A DNA stretch of 64,000 bases from Purpureocillium takamizusanense (lineage: Eukaryota > Ascomycota > Sordariomycetes > Hypocreales > Ophiocordycipitaceae), in NCBI RefSeq assembly GCF_022605165.1, contig NC_063071.1:1364001-1428000 (forward strand). The letters are read 5' to 3'. Position numbers and translations under genes: made by a program. Positions within the stretch are counted from its first letter, which is position 1; each line of letters begins with the position of its first letter. The notes below the pieces were generated by a model that ran no database searches, was not told the DNA's origin, and worked only from the letters and a program-made list of their open reading frames with translations. Shown here one piece after another: positions 45,859 to 57,203 of this stretch.

Positions 45859-47679
45859 TTTCGGGGCCCGCTGGTTGGGGAGAGAGCCTTCGGTTGGTTA
45901 AGGAACTACCTAATGGTCCTTGTTGGTAACAGTCGTCTCGAGCTATCGGGCTGCAATAGCTTGCCTCTAACTACTATCTGTCCGCCACGGTGATTAGTCG
46001 TTGCGTGTTGGTTCGCTGCTGCCACGGGAACTAGATGTGAAGTGCCCGTAGACTGAGTACTTGGGCACCTAGGCAGGTACTACAGGTACCTTTCCTTTCA
46101 GCGGCAAGTGCTGTCTGTACAGTATACCTGTCAAAGCCACGCTTGGCCAACGGCATGCGCCAAGGACGGACAAGAGTACCTGACCTGCTGCGTACCTGTA
46201 CCTGTATGCAGATAAGGTACTATACTATACGAGATACTGTACTTACTAGGTAGGTACTTAAAGTGCCAAGGTAGGAAGTAAATCACTTCGTACGAGAACC
46301 ACTGCGTCGCAGAGGGGCAATCCGCGATGGAAGGAAGGCGCGGCCGTATTGGGATGGGGTTGCAACGGCAACAACGAGGGGCGACTGTGAGGAGCCGAGG
46401 ACCCTTATTGAAATACGTCCATAGGGTTTTTTGTCCTTCCCTTCGCCCTCCCGCCGCTACCAATTATCCAGACTGCGCCCGAACCACAAGTCCGTCGTCA
46501 CTGCGGATCCTAGCACCCGACCCGAACAAGCGCGGGTGGACACGCCGGTGCCGTACCGGCTACGCGAGGCCCGGCTTAGTGACTCCAACCTTGGTTGCTT
46601 GTCGCCCCAGCTCTATCCGCGGCTCCTCCTCCATCCACCTCCCAGCGCCGCCTTGAGGCCGACACGGAGACGCCAGCAGCGGACCACCCCGGCCGTCGCT
46701 AGCCACGTTGCGCATCCTGGTCCCAACCCATAGGTAGGCCAAGCCTCTGTCAGTGAATTGAGTAACTTGACCGAAAGAGCCGCGCTTGCAGCCACTAACC
46801 GCTGCCAGGAGCTGCAGCCAACCTTCGGCGGTTCGCAGATACTATGCAGATACTACTCCAGGCCCAGCATGGAAGCGGGGGGCCGAGACGAGACCCTGGG
46901 CCCATCACACAGTCGACGAAAATTCGAATCCAAAACCCTTCCATTCGGGCAACGGCCTCGTCATAACTCGTTCTACCCGACCGCGCCTGCTCGCTCCTCG
47001 ACTTGTCTAGCGGCATTGGCGATGCGACCCTGGCCCTGCCGTCGGAATCCACATGGTGAGACGGGTCGCACAGGCACTGGTGGGCCGCACTCCATCCTTC
47101 GACACTGTATGACTGGCATCACTGGCGGTCCAGGCTGGGGAAAGCGGCGGCTTGGTTGATCGGCCAAAGGCGGGGCCGTACAGGCATTCCCACCTCTTTC
47201 CTCCTGGTCCCGTCTTCCCTTGGCCCCGCACCCTGCCTTGTGCTCCAGGATCTTCACCTTCTCTGACTACTTTCCGTTCTTCCCTGTCAATCTGTGGCCT
47301 GCAGGCATGAGTAGATGGGTGGTGCCGCTGGGCCCGCGCTCTTGACGTCGTAATGGAACATTAGCCAGCCATCCCACACCTTGGTCTTGCATCCTACAGG
47401 CCTCTCGATTCGATTGCGCCCCCCAGCCATGCGCCTCGGGACAGGGACCTTTCTTCAACCTGGTTGTGGCTAGCTATGAAAAGCGGACGGGCGCTGGTCA
47501 GACGCTCGTCGGCAGCGTTCGGCCTGTGTTGTCATCCTCATCACCAGAGTCTGCGGCGCCCTCAGCTTTTGTGTTCGAGCTGCTGCAGCATTGCGGTGTA
47601 CTTGGACCCGTTGCATCCGCGTCGTACTACCTGCCCAATCTTTTGATACGGAAGTCCGATTGGGCTCACTATCATCGTC
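45859..47679. other. Divergent intergenic region, reductase to permease
   Basis: 1.8 kb without a supported gene. A dense cluster of GTAC/AGGTAC/TACCTG motifs lies at about 46055-46275, within 420 bp upstream of the reductase start. It includes a GATAAG site at 46211-46216, a possible GATA-factor (nitrogen) site. The rest has only short open frames. Confidence 0.5.
46055..46275. repeat. Cluster of GTAC-centred short motifs
   Basis: At least ten GTAC tetramers within 220 bp, many in the context AGGTACC, GTACCTG or TAGGTACTT. This far exceeds chance for a tetranucleotide. It resembles the palindromic elements near 19900 and 20060. Confidence 0.65.
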
Positions 47680-49885
47680 ATGGGTGTCGACTGGCCCCAA
47701 ATGAAGCGAAAGCTCGAATGGTAATGCCCACATTCAATGAGAACTTCGTGACCTCACGCACGCCTACCCGATGAACTAACTGCTCCAAGCCCCAAAGATG
47801 AGGACGCAAAATACGAAAACACGGCCTGGTGCAACCGTGATTTGATTCCTATTCCTCCGGACCGCCGCACCTATGGCATCTGGTCCTACGTTGGTTCGTC
47901 AACTGTCACTCGCTTCCTATACTGAGCCACACACTAATCGCTCCAGGTTACTGGACCGTCTCGGGATCCAATATCTCAGCATGGTCAACGGGAAGCACTC
48001 TACTTGCCTTTGGCCTTAGCCCTCCGCAGGCCATTGGCGTCGTCGTACGTTTACGTTACTGGCTCAATTGCGTCGCTAACAGACCTCAAGATCCTTGGCG
48101 GTGTCCTCACCGGCTGCCTCGCAGTTGCCTGCGGCTGGATGGGTGCCAACCACCATATTGGGTTCACCGTATCTAGTCGCTTCTCTTGGGGCATGCGAGG
48201 CTCTTATTGTACGCCGATGCCACCATATCTGGCTGGAAACCCGTTTTGCTGACCGGCGTAACTAGTCCCCGTGCTGCTTCGCGTATTCGTCGCATGCATG
48301 TGGTTTGGCATTCAGGCCTTCTGGGGCGGCCAAGCTACCCGGGTCTGTATTGGTGCCATTATTCCTGGTATTTTGCAGCCTTCGCACTTCTTTCACGTCT
48401 CAAGACGCTAACAAAGATGCAGGTTTTGCCCACATGAAGAACTACTTCTCCGCAAGCTCACATCTTGAGACGAAGGACTTCATCGGTCTTCTCATATGGA
48501 TGGCAGCCTTCATCCCTGGCATTCTCATCAGGCCCGAGAGGCTACAGATACCCTTTGTCGTGTGTTTCTTTCTCTTCTGCGGGTGCTGTCTCGGCTTGCT
48601 CATATGGTCCGTACCTTCTGCCCGAGACTGTGGTCTTCTCACTCACCATTTCTCTAGGAGTGTTTCTCAAGCTGGCGGCGTCGGTAGCATGTTCCAGATG
48701 CCTTCCACCACTCCCAATGTCGGTTGGGCGTTCATGTTTGGCATCACCTCAATTCTCGGAGCCTGGGGTGGCGGCACATTGGGTCAGTCCGATTGGACTC
48801 GATATGCCAAAACGAGGCACGCACCCACGCCCTCGCAGCTTCTCGCCTCCCCCTTGACGATTTTTATCACTGCTATAATTGGAATCATTGTCACGAGCGC
48901 CTCTCGTGATGTTCTTGGAGGAGAAGTCATCTGGAATCCCATCTTCCTTCTGGCGGCCATTCAGGAACACTACCAGTCAAGCTCGGGCGTGCGGGCCGGC
49001 GTCTTCTTTGCCGCCCTTGGCCTAGTTGCTTCTCAGTTCTCGGTTTGTCCATGGCTTGGCCCCATGACTTTTATCTCGGACTATTCTAATGCTGGTGCAA
49101 CAGATATCCGTGGTGCTTAACTCCGTCTCGTGCGGCATGGACATGGCCGGTCTGTGGCCACGATACATAAACATCAGACGCGGGGCCTACATCATGGCAA
49201 TCATTGGAATTGCTATCCAGTAAGTTTCTTGCAGCAGCTCCTGCTGTTTCTTGCTGACCCATGACAGGCCTTGGCAACTGCTTACCACGGCTGCCAAGTT
49301 TCTTGCAGTTCTCAGTGGCTTTGGTGTTTTCCTTGCTCCTGCGACGTAGGTTTCATCCCAGCAACTGGAGGGATCTGGCACTAACATTATCTAGTGGGAT
49401 TTTGCTCGCCGATTACCTGGTCGTCCGACGTCGCAAGCTGAAGCTAAACGATCTTTACGTCGGGGACCGTACCTCTATATATTGGTTCCGAAACGGATTT
49501 AACTGGCGAGCGTTCGTGGTCTTTCTCATGAGCTGCTGGCCACTACTTCGTGAGTCTAATTCCAACGACGCTTGTGAGCCTGATTAACAAAGAATTCACA
49601 GCCGGCCTAGTAGCAACAGTCAATGGGTATACTGGCCCAAAATATGACGGATGGGTCCGCCTGTACAACTTGACCTTCCTAGTTGGCCTCGCCTGGAGCT
49701 TTGTCATGTTCTGGGTTGTCAACATCATATTTCCTGTCGATGGCTTGGGGCAGGAGGCAGAATTCGAAGACGAGGCTGTCTTCGGTGTCGGCGCCGCGGA
49801 TGGTTCAAGTGATGTCAATTTAGAGGCAGAGAATGGGAACACAAGGAGTAAAGAGGACGTAGATGTTAGGTTGGCACATGCCTAA
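47680..49885 (+). CDS. NCS1 family nucleobase permease, Fur-type (uracil/allantoin/uridine-like)
   Basis: Plasma-membrane symporter for a nucleobase or related compound. My model has eleven exons: 47680-47720, 47790-47893, 47947-48044, 48091-48208, 48266-48367, 48423-48606, 48658-49042, 49104-49219, 49268-49345, 49395-49549 and 49602-49885. They total 554 residues, the normal length, and splice in frame throughout. Fur-type hallmarks are WCNRDLIPIPPDRRTYGIWSY, the substrate-site region GSNISAWSTGS, GMRGSYFPVLLRVF, AFWGGQATR, GQSDWTRYAKT, GMDMAGLWPRYINIRRGAY and the LLADYLVVRRRKLKLNDLY segment. About twelve membrane segments are implied, with short charged cytosolic ends. Ten introns of 46-60 nt is very intron-rich compared with neighbours. 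GC content looks lower than in flanking genes. The exact substrate cannot be read from sequence. Confidence 0.88.
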
Positions 49886-50467
49886 ATTGTTAGATAGCCG
49901 GCTAACTAGGAGGCTAACCAACTAACCTATAATACCGCCCCTTAGCTTAACCTATAATATAACACCCAAGATCTTAGCCCTTGCCCTCATACTTGGTGTT
50001 TTCTCCTTGCCTTTTGTTGTGTGGGACGCGCCACGCGCCACTACGGACTTCTAGATTTTTTTAGTGGCTTCTCTATAAAGTACCGCGAATCATTATATAG
50101 TGCTTAAAATTGGATCGAGGGAAATTGCCTTGAGAGAAGGACCTTTTAAGTGGATCATAGTAAGAGATGAAGATCGATGGATAACATTTTGGACTGCCCA
50201 CAGCAATACTGAAAGCTTCATGGCCAAACATCATCAGTGCGTGCAACGCGATTCTCTATTGTCATAACACAATGTAGCCCTCGAATTACCACTGACGATA
50301 TGTGGTTCACGTGGGGAGCCTGAATCGCCATGACGGTCTCGCATATTTATTTGGGAATTGCCGGCGGGGCATCGCGGGCGCTGAAGTGATGTTATGGGGA
50401 GGGACCATCAGGTCCAAATGCTCTGTGACGTGACGCTTGCTAATCACCCGTGCTACTCAAACAGGCC
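49886..50467. other. AT-rich intergenic region between permease and VPS54
   Basis: 3' regions of two convergent genes. From about 49885 to 50130 the DNA is clearly AT-rich with CTAAC/TTAACC words and an 11-bp direct repeat AACCTATAATA at 49924 and 49949. This could be RIP-altered repeat DNA or simply terminator sequence. No gene is seen. Confidence 0.45.
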
Positions 50468-53400
50468 TCAGGGCTTGTCGCCATCCTTGGATGGCTCCTC
50501 TGCCGCTGGTGCGTCGCCTCCTTCACCTTGCTCGCCTCCGCCCTCGGCCTCGGCCTCGGTCTCGACCTCCTTCTCTTTCGAGCCATCCTCTACCTCCTGT
50601 GCGGCCTCATCCAGATCAACAGACTCTCCCTCGGTCGCGGCGTCTTCCTTGGGCGCCTCGACGCGGAGCTCCGTCTTAACCTCCTTTGCCTTGACGATGG
50701 CGGCGAGGTGGTCGCCCGCGTCGCCGAACCCGTCGAGCTTCCCGAGCTTGGTTGTGAAGAAGTCCGTGTCGCGAAGCATACTGCAGCGCAGAGTCAGCAA
50801 ATGAGATGGCGAGAAGCAGTCGATACGTCCCGCCTCGGGCGCATTGCAGACTTACCTCTGTTGGCCCGCCTCTGTCTTGGGGTCGGCTTCCTTGAGTGCG
50901 GCCCCGAGCTGCTCCTTGTAGCTTGCGAAGACGGGCTGCATGATCATCTGGATGGAGCTCTGCGGGAGGTGCTTCGTCAGTACCTTGTGTAAAGTCGTCG
51001 TCTCCCTAGCGAGCGTCTCCACGTATGTGTGCGGTCCTTCGGGAATCGTGCTGTCCCAAGAAATGGCCCTTATACTCTTGGCGTGTATAGCCGCCCGGCC
51101 GCTCATGATGTCGACGAGCTTCTGGTGAATGATATCCTGGTGTTCCTGCAGCAGCCGCCGGACCCTATCAAACTCGCCCATGAGACTAGAGACGCCCGCG
51201 CCGGAGCCGGCGTGCCGACGGACAAACTCTCGAGTGTGAGGGATGACGGTGGCGATAAAAGACAGGGCTTGCGAGGCCAGTGCCAAGTGCTTTGTCGTAA
51301 TGTTCTTCAGCCCTGCACATTGTCTTGCGCCAGCCCCCAGAATCAGCTGCGTGCAGCGTGAATTGAAAAGCTGCAGATACGCAATCAAGGACGAGGCCAC
51401 ATCCGTGGTCATGGAAGGGATGCCAGCGATAAGGTGCATGAAATTGCCCACGCCCTCGAGGGCAAGAATAGCCGAAATCGGAAGAATGAACTTCTCGGCC
51501 TCAATAACGGCGGATCTGGTCTTGTCCTTGCCAGTGCCGTTCGGCTCTGAGAGCGTCTTTTCGTGCTTCGCCGTGTCGGCCTCCTGATGGGGCACCCAGA
51601 TTTTTGTGCTCTCTGTCCAGGCAGGGGCATCTTGGGTGCTGGACTCCAGAATCACATCCAGCAGCTCAGTGTTTCTCTCCGTGAAGTCCTTCGCATTCCA
51701 CTGATCGGACTCCATGCCCTGAGCCAGCTTTTGCATCTCGGCGTCTCGATTTCTCTGGACGAACTCTTTAATGTGACCATTGACCACGTTCTTCAATGAT
51801 GTGCCACTTCTCCCGGAGATGGCTTCACATTCGTTGGCAAAGTAGAGGTTGAGGGTAAAATATCGCAGAAACAAGTCGAGAGGAAGGTGGGTGGACTGCT
51901 CCGCGCGGACTCGCAGGACCTTGACAATCTTGTCATTGGCAACGTCAACGGCCTGGGTGAGCAGCGACGTCTCATCTAGTGCCTTGTGGAGCTCTTCCTG
52001 CAATTCAAGAGCTCCACCCAGAGGATTGCCTCCAAAACGGTCAGGTCGAGGACTTGTAACTGGTGAGCGCACAGGAGGGGACTTCAGCCCATCGCCGTTG
52101 GGTTCCGCGGCGAGAGAGCTTGCAATGTCCAGTAACACCTTGACCTGGGTCGTGAGTCGTCTCAACGTCTCCGTCACGCCGACGTATATCGTCATGAGCA
52201 AGTCTTCGGCGTCTTCAGCATCGAGTGCTCGCAAATTTCGAGCCAAAGCCGCAGACTTGTCCTGGTTTGATCGTTGTCTGCCGCCACTGGCGGTCGAGAC
52301 TGACATGATGGACTCGGCATCGTCATCGTTCGAGCTGGGAAGAGGGCGTCGTATCAGGTTTCGAACATCGCGCAACACGGCCTCTCGATATGCCATGGCA
52401 GCCGTGGCAATATGTTTGGCACGATGTAGCCCAACCATGCTCGGCGCCAGCTGTGCCTTGAGCTCGTCGGTTCCGCCTAAATAAGAGGGGAACACTGATG
52501 GCGACCGCGCATGGGCGCCTCTTGACCTGGACGCAGCGTTGCTCCACCGTAAAAGGACGTCGGCGCGGGAGACGGTCTCGACGTGCCGCCGCAGATCAGC
52601 GAGCAGAACACTCGAAAACTGCGCCTCATACGCTTTACCAACGCGGAACCTGAGGCTATTGAGGTCACTATTGATGCTGTGCAGGGCAGATGCAGACCGC
52701 ATGTCCCGCAACTGCACTTGGGGACCGTCATCAGGAAGCCCTTCTGTCTCACCGGCGATCAACTTTTCCAGGGAGTCGATACTCGCGAGCGCCTTTTCTA
52801 CTTCTCCTGAATCAACGAGAGCCTCGCAGCTTGCAACGCCGTCCACAATCTGCCGTAATTGCCACACGGCATCGTGGAGCTGTCTCAGGTTTTCTTGTCG
52901 CCGCCTCTTCTGGTTGATGTCGAGACCGTGTGTTACAATCTCCTTGTCCAGCGCTTCCAGTTCCTTTCTCAGAACTTGTATTCTCCCAACAGAGTCTGCT
53001 GCTTCCGAATGCAGCCCCTTTAAGGACCCAAGAGCAGTGAAAAAGGTCGTCGATGCTGTCGATATGGAGTTGATGAGGTGAACTTCGATCGTGTCCATGT
53101 ACCAAGAGAGTTTTTCTTGGAGGATCGCATTCGTCGCGAGCGCTTTTCTGGGAGCCGTGGCGTTGCCGTTACCGTCCCCCTTGCCCGGCTGGCCGGCGTT
53201 GTGCGGTCGGATCACCTCAGAGCGCTCGCTCACTACGTCGAACGTGCGCGGGTTTTCAAGATGAAAGTCATCCTCGAAGTAGACGTTGGGGATTGTTGAT
53301 AGCGGCGGGGGGCCGTGAGCCGTTTTCCGAATGAAGCCGGAGCTTGTTCTGCGCACTGGGCTCGGCGCATCGATGGAGCCCAAGGACGTCAGGGACGCCG

Positions 53401-54066
53401 TTGACGCTCGGCGATTGCTTTGCGATCTCGAGGCCGGTCGCAATAGGCCATCAGAGACACTGTCTGCTTGTTCTTCGGGTCGGGAGCCGCGACGAACGCC
53501 ATGGGCCTCATCTTCGTTCTCCTTGACTCTCCTCAGTTGCTCATATAGCGCTCCCACTTGAGCCAAATACGGAGCGAACTCTTCGTTATCGACTAGCTCA
53601 ATATTCGTCAAGGCGACCGGGGGAATGTCCCTAGACGTAGGGGGTTTGTGCGAGCTCGATAGAGGCGGCGTGGTGTGAGGCTGGAGGCCGGTTCGCACAA
53701 TGGGGGGTTGCAACAGTGTCGAGATAGCTAACGAGACGCGTTAGCGAAGACCAAACATGAGGATAGACAGGTGGCTCATACCATTCTGTCCAGACTCAAG
53801 CACCGCGGCCCCCCAGGTGCTTGAGGAATTATCCAGGACTCCCCCAATTGAGTGTATAGAGCTGGCCGTTGAGCTTCGTCGCGAGGGCGGCCGACCAGCA
53901 CCGTGTGATGTCCGGCTATGCCGCCTGAGGTCAGCTTGCGAACGGTGCCGTCAAAGGTCGCCGCCACCCACCTGTGCATGGAATATTCGTGTCGGTCATA
54001 TCGACCGCTGGGCGACAGGGCGGCCAAGCTATCGAAGGACTTTCCCGCCCCGGGCGAGGAGAACAT
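50468..54066 (-). CDS. VPS54: GARP complex subunit Vps54
   Basis: Subunit of the Golgi-associated retrograde protein tether, acting in endosome-to-Golgi traffic. Four exons, 54066-53972, 53924-53782, 53727-50856 and 50780-50468, give 1,140 residues. The first two introns are 47 and 54 nt and join the conserved SSTASSIHSIGGVLD and SGQNAISTLLQPPIVRTGL segments, which no single frame shows. The N-terminal 200 residues are Ser/Pro-rich. A coiled coil follows at about residues 300-400 (GRIQVLRKELEALDKEI). The Vps54 C-terminal helical-bundle domain runs from about 700 to 1,040, and the last exon starts SMLRDTDFFTTKLGKLDGFGD. The extreme C-terminus is acidic (Glu/Asp/Ala-rich). It shares a 585-bp divergent promoter with MCM5. 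Confidence 0.93.
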
Positions 54067-54651
54067 GGCCGGCGCAAGCGACAGGCTCCGAGCCGGAGCC
54101 CCTCGAAGCTCGCTGGCTAGTGGGAAGCGGAGGGGCCAGGAAGGAGGCAAATGGGGTCGGAGTCGGGACTACCGGGGTATCATCGCTAAACAGGTTGTGC
54201 CAAGGAGAAGGAGCGCAACGGGCTGAGGTCTTGTCAAAGGGCTCAAAGTCATGAACAATTGCGCATCGTGTCCGATGCTCTCCGTTTCAAGGCGCACCTA
54301 TTGAAGCAACAAGCTCCTATTGACGACGTGCCACGATGCTGTCAGCGGCAGCCGACGATTCTCCGAGCAACCACGTGATGGCCTTGATGGCTCAGCCGCG
54401 CACTGCACTGGGCCGCACCGCACGGGGTTCCCACTGGAGCTGGAGCTGGGCCCGGCTGGAGCTAAGAGCTGCAACCACTTTAGGCGCGTGTCGCGTCCAC
54501 CCCTGTCCCAAACGCGTCTCACGCGTAAATTGTCGTTTTGCCCTCGACTCGCCCCTCCATTCCCGCCCTGTCAGACTGTCCATCCCATCACATTTGCCAC
54601 TCTCACGGTCTCTTTGCGCATCCACGCTGCACACAGAGATATCGAGTTGCA
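54067..54651. other. Divergent promoter region, VPS54 / MCM5
   Basis: 585 bp between two start codons. Two ACGCGT boxes lie at 54512-54517 and 54521-54526, on the MCM5 side. The last 110 bp before MCM5 is CT-rich and probably leader. No gene is seen. Confidence 0.6.
54512..54526 (+). promoter_or_regulatory. Paired ACGCGT (MCB) boxes upstream of MCM5
   Basis: Two perfect ACGCGT hexamers, 9 bp start to start, 140 and 131 bp upstream of the MCM5 start codon. In yeasts such boxes bind MBF (Swi6/Mbp1 or Res1/2) and give G1/S transcription. The pairing makes chance unlikely, and MCM5 is the kind of gene MBF controls. The site sits about 450 bp from the VPS54 start, so control of VPS54 is not implied. 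Confidence 0.7.
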
Positions 54652-56983
54652 ATGGATCGTCAATCCGTGTATTCGACGCACGTCTACGAGCCAAGTTTCG
54701 GCGATAATGGCGACACACGCCTGCAGCTCCGCACGCAGCTCGAGACTTTCATCCTTGACTTTCGGCTCGACAACAACTTTGTCTACCGGTAAGGATGCGA
54801 ACTCAGGGAAGCATCTTGCCAGGGAACTCGCACTGATGGAATCAACAGAGATCAATTGCGAGAGAACGCGCTGCTGAAGAAGTACTACTGCGATGTCGAC
54901 ATCAACGATCTCATCAACTTCAACGAGGAGCTCGCCCATAAGCTTGCCTCGGAGCCCGCAGAGATCATTCCCCTCGTGAGTCGAGTATCCTGCACCTAGA
55001 AACTCTCAGCACTGACATCTTCTGCTCAGTTCGAATCCGCCTTGAAGAAATGTACCCACCGAATCGTTTTCCCGCACGAGGCCAAGGTCGACCTGCCCGA
55101 CCACCAGCTGCTCCTCCACTCGGACGCCGACGATGTCTCCATCCGCAATCTTGACTCCATGACGATTGCCAGGCTAGTTCGCGTTCCTGGAATTGTCATC
55201 GGTGCTTCTGTCATGTCCTCCAAGGCAACGGAGCTTCACATCCAATGCCGAAATTGCCAGCACCAGACCACGATCCCTGTTTTGGGCGGTTTCACGGGCG
55301 TCAGCCTCCCGCGGCAGTGCGAGCGCAAGCGCGTCCCTAACGATCATACCCCCAAGTGCCCCTTGGACCCGTACTTTGTCATGCACGAAAAGTCAAGATT
55401 TGTCGACCAGCAGATTATCAAGCTGCAGGAGGCGCCGGATCAAGTCCCAGTTGGAGAGCTGCCTCGCCATGTTCTCATCTCTGCCGATCGGTACTTGACG
55501 AACCGCGTCGTCCCAGGCTCAAGATGCACAGTCATGGGAATTTTCTCAATCTATCAGAATAAGGCCTCGAAGAACTCCAATACGGGCGGCGCGGTGGCCA
55601 TTCGAACGCCGTACTTGAGGGCGGTCGGGATCCAGACCGACATGGACAAGACGGCCAAGGGCGCAGCCTCATACACTGAGGAAGAGGAGCAGGAGTTCCT
55701 CGAGATGAGCCGGAGACCAGACCTGTACAACATCATGGCCGATTGCATTGCGCCGTCCATTTATGGTAACCGCGATATCAAGAAGGCAATTCTTTGCCTT
55801 TTGTTGGGAGGATCGAAGAAAATTCTCCCAGACGGCATGAGGCTGAGAGGCGATATCAACGTGCTGCTTCTCGGCGACCCCGGTACTGCAAAATCTCAGC
55901 TACTGAAGTTTGTAGAGAAAGCAGCACCCATCTCCATCTACACATCTGGCAAGGGCTCTTCGGCAGCGGGTTTGACGGCATCCGTGCAAAGAGATCAGTC
56001 CACAAGGGAGTTTTACTTGGAAGGTGGCGCCATGGTGCTTGCTGACGGTGGTGTTGTATGTATCGACGAGTTTGACAAGATGAGGGACGAAGATCGCGTG
56101 GCCATTCACGAGGCCATGGAGCAGCAGACAATTTCCATCGCCAAGGCAGGCATCACTACAATTCTCAACGCCAGGACGTCTGTTCTCGCCGCGGCCAACC
56201 CCATTTTCGGCCGTTACGACGACATGAAGACACCGGGAGAGAACATTGACTTCCAGACTACCATCTTGTCCCGTTTCGACATGATCTTTATCGTCAAGGA
56301 TGAGCATACCCGGGAGAAGGATGAGAGGATAGCCAAGCACGTCATGGGTATCCACATGGATGGCCGTGGAGCTGAGGAGATTGCCGAGTCCGAAATTCCC
56401 GTCGACAAAATGCGGAGATATCTCACATATTGCAAGACGTTTGTCTCTCCCCGACAGCACTTCGAATTCTCTGATGCTAACGGACAATAGCCGATGCGCC
56501 CCTCGTCTCAGTGAAGAAGCTGCGACGAAGCTCTCGTCACACTTTGTCGCCATCCGACGACAAGTCCATGCCGCCGAAATGGAGGCCAACACGCGGTCCT
56601 CGATCCCCATCACAGTCCGTCAACTGGAAGCTATCGTCCGCATCACTGAATCCCTCGCCAAGCTCACCCTCTCTCCCATCGCTACGGAGGAGCACGTCGA
56701 CGAGGCCATTCGGCTATTCCTCTGCTCCACCATGGACGCTGTAAATCAGGGCAGCAACCAGGGCAGCCGCGAGCTCAACGAGGAGGTCAACCGGCTCGAA
56801 GTTGAGCTGAAGCGCCGTCTTCCGATAGGCTGGAGCACCAGCCTGGCGACGCTGCGGCGGGAGATGGTCGAGGGCAAGGGCTACAGCGAGCAGGGGCTCA
56901 ACAGGGCGTTGATGATCCTGCAGCGGAGAGATACCATCATGTTCAGGAACTCGGGCGCACAGGTGTACCGGAATGGAGCTTAA
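54652..56983 (+). CDS. MCM5: DNA replication licensing factor Mcm5
   Basis: Subunit of the Mcm2-7 replicative helicase, nuclear. Four exons, 54652-54788, 54849-54975, 55030-56438 and 56491-56983, give 721 residues, as expected. The N-terminus [23 protein letters not shown] matches Mcm5. The zinc motif begins CRNCQHQT and ends in [14 protein letters not shown]. The AAA+ core has Walker A GDPGTAKS (G370-S377, Lys376), Walker B CIDEFD (D434-E435) and the Arg finger in SRFDMIF (R503). Without the last 52-nt intron the frame would stop after DANGQ; splicing it out restores [15 protein letters not shown], a conserved Mcm5 segment. The C-terminal winged-helix part ends at AQVYRNGA. The paired MCB boxes fit S-phase expression. 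Confidence 0.96.
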
Positions 56984-57203
56984 TGATGCAACGATTGCAG
57001 GTCAGATGACGAGAAGCCGTGTGGCTATTTAACAGGGACCCTGCTTTTGTCAGGATGGTGCAGGCGTAAGGGCATGGTTCTCTACTGGTAAATGTTTGCA
57101 CCAACGTACAACGGCAAGCAATCGATATACTGTATTTGGGTATCTTTGCCTATTGTGCTCATGAGTGAATCATAATCCGCTGTGACCTCTACAAATCCCC
57201 GGC

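Noticed and set aside
46925..46940. TTCGAATCC, which resembles a tRNA B box
   Set aside because: No A box at the proper distance and no cloverleaf stem around it.
53736..53741. ACGCGT inside the third VPS54 intron-exon region as a further MCB box
   Set aside because: Single hexamer inside a 54-nt intron, downstream of the start codon; chance occurrence is likely.
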